A stretch of DNA of 64,000 nucleotides, from the NCBI GenBank assembly GCA_016706255.1, contig JADJJZ010000003.1:434001-498000 (forward strand), given 5' to 3'. Positions 63,531-64,000 of this stretch are shown piece after piece. The notes under the pieces are model-generated. The model worked only from the letters and a program-made list of their open reading frames with translations, did no database searches and had not been told where the DNA came from. The position numbers were made by a program, and so were the translations under genes. Positions within the stretch are counted from its first letter, which is position 1, and every line of letters starts with the position of its first letter. Origin of the DNA: Bacteroidota bacterium (GTDB lineage: Bacteria > Bacteroidota > Bacteroidia > Chitinophagales > BACL12).

Positions 63531-64000
63531 TTAACGCGCAACAATAAATTGCACCGTTAATATTTTATCGCCCTGTTTTAGCTGACCGAAATAATAACCT
63601 TGTTCCAATGTTTTTACATTGTAGGAAAATTCCAATCCACCGTATTCATCAATGGTAATCACGTCGGTTTGAATTACACGACCTGTGATATCTATAATAC
63701 TAAATGTTGCATCACCCGGATTAATATCCATCACCCTGAAATTAGCAAATTCGCTTGTTGGGTTAGGAAAAACACCTAACTGTTGAACATCAACAATTAT
63801 GTCTTCATCGGTAGCAATTCGGTCAAATTGTAAATAATTGGCACCTCCCGGTAAAAAAGAAGCAAGATGTGCTTTGGTAGCATCATAAGCAGGATCATCA
63901 GCAAGATTATCCCATTCATAAGGGTCAATATTTCTGTTTTTACCGATATGATATAATTCTTCCTGAAATACACTTAATGCTTCATTACAAGCCGGTGCAA
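63531..64000 (-). CDS. T9SS-sorted sulfatase-like protein, C-terminal fragment
   Basis: The frame is open from the right edge to the TAA at 63531, so only the last 156 or so residues are seen. The first visible part, FQEELYHIGKNRNIDPYEWD followed by NLADDPAYDATKAHLASFLP, matches the C-terminal 'ELYDLxxDPxEWxNLA' region of sulfatases such as iduronate-sulfatase-like enzymes. A T9SS type A sorting domain follows (LGVFPNPTSEFANFRVMDI to TVQFIVAR). The catalytic formylglycine Cys region lies outside the window, so the sulfatase call rests on the C-terminal motif alone. Confidence 0.72.
   Translation of the reverse strand, partial: APACNEALSVFQEELYHIGKNRNIDPYEWDNLADDPAYDATKAHLASFLPGGANYLQFDRIATDEDIIVDVQQLGVFPNPTSEFANFRVMDINPGDATFSIIDITGRVIQTDVITIDEYGGLEFSYNVKTLEQGYYFGQLKQGDKILTVQFIVAR

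Overview
The window is about 36% GC by eye and comes from a member of the Bacteroidota. The evidence is the TAnnTTTG promoter motif, several secreted proteins with type IX secretion (T9SS) C-terminal sorting domains, the near absence of Shine-Dalgarno sites, and Bacteroidota-style PheS, UvrA and XRE-S24 proteins. I cannot place it below phylum; a Chitinophagia/Saprospiria-like environmental lineage is a guess. I see no rRNA or tRNA genes, CRISPR arrays, transposases or phage genes.

Layout. 1-4331: a truncated vWA lipoprotein gene, ridA and uvrA. 4332-35330: a surface-polysaccharide locus entirely on the minus strand. An HTH plus degenerate nucleotidyltransferase-like protein (34741-35283), with its own promoter and an inverted repeat on the -7 box, heads about 21 tightly packed genes reading leftward. 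In transcription order they are: a nonulosonic-acid-like cassette (NeuB-like, NeuA-like, MocA-type and SDR oxidoreductases, KdsC-like phosphatase) with a sulfotransferase; a Wzx flippase; a frameshifted probable glycosyltransferase; an acyltransferase; glycosyltransferases, an epimerase and a membrane protein; a Wzy-like polymerase; WecB; a two-domain dehydrogenase; an AsnB-type amidotransferase; a heparinase-like lyase; another glycosyltransferase; a PglC-like initiating transferase; and a DegT aminotransferase. A second unit with its own promoter (9684-9691) carries a PglF/CapD-like dehydratase, a Wza-like export lipoprotein and a Wzc-like tyrosine autokinase. Together these would build, flip, polymerise and export a complex, probably amino-sugar-rich, acidic and sulfated glycan.

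35362-40340: kdsA, then an XRE-S24 (LexA-like) repressor divergent from a spore-photoproduct-lyase-like radical SAM gene with tandem operator-like repeats between them, then a polysaccharide deacetylase and a second sulfotransferase. 40423-45869: an RND efflux operon (MFP, pump, TolC-like). 45909-50221: an SGNH hydrolase gene convergent with metH.

50692-64000: a secreted M43 metalloprotease gene with a strong terminator; pheS with a small secreted protein and a radical SAM/SPASM gene behind it; a tandem, inverted-repeat-bounded intergenic element; a class III aminotransferase; an S1/P1-nuclease/PLC-like secreted protein; a two-gene operon of T9SS cargo (cohesin/dockerin protein, then a 7xPKD-Kazal protein); a helical hypothetical protein; and the C-terminal end of a T9SS-sorted sulfatase-like protein at the right edge.

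The features most worth pursuing are the HTH-nucleotidyltransferase protein with its operator, the frameshift in the glycan operon, the Gly-Tyr hexanucleotide repeat in the autokinase, the nonulosonate cassette whose synthase lacks a SAF domain, the XRE-S24 operators, and the IR-bounded repeat at 55450-55748.
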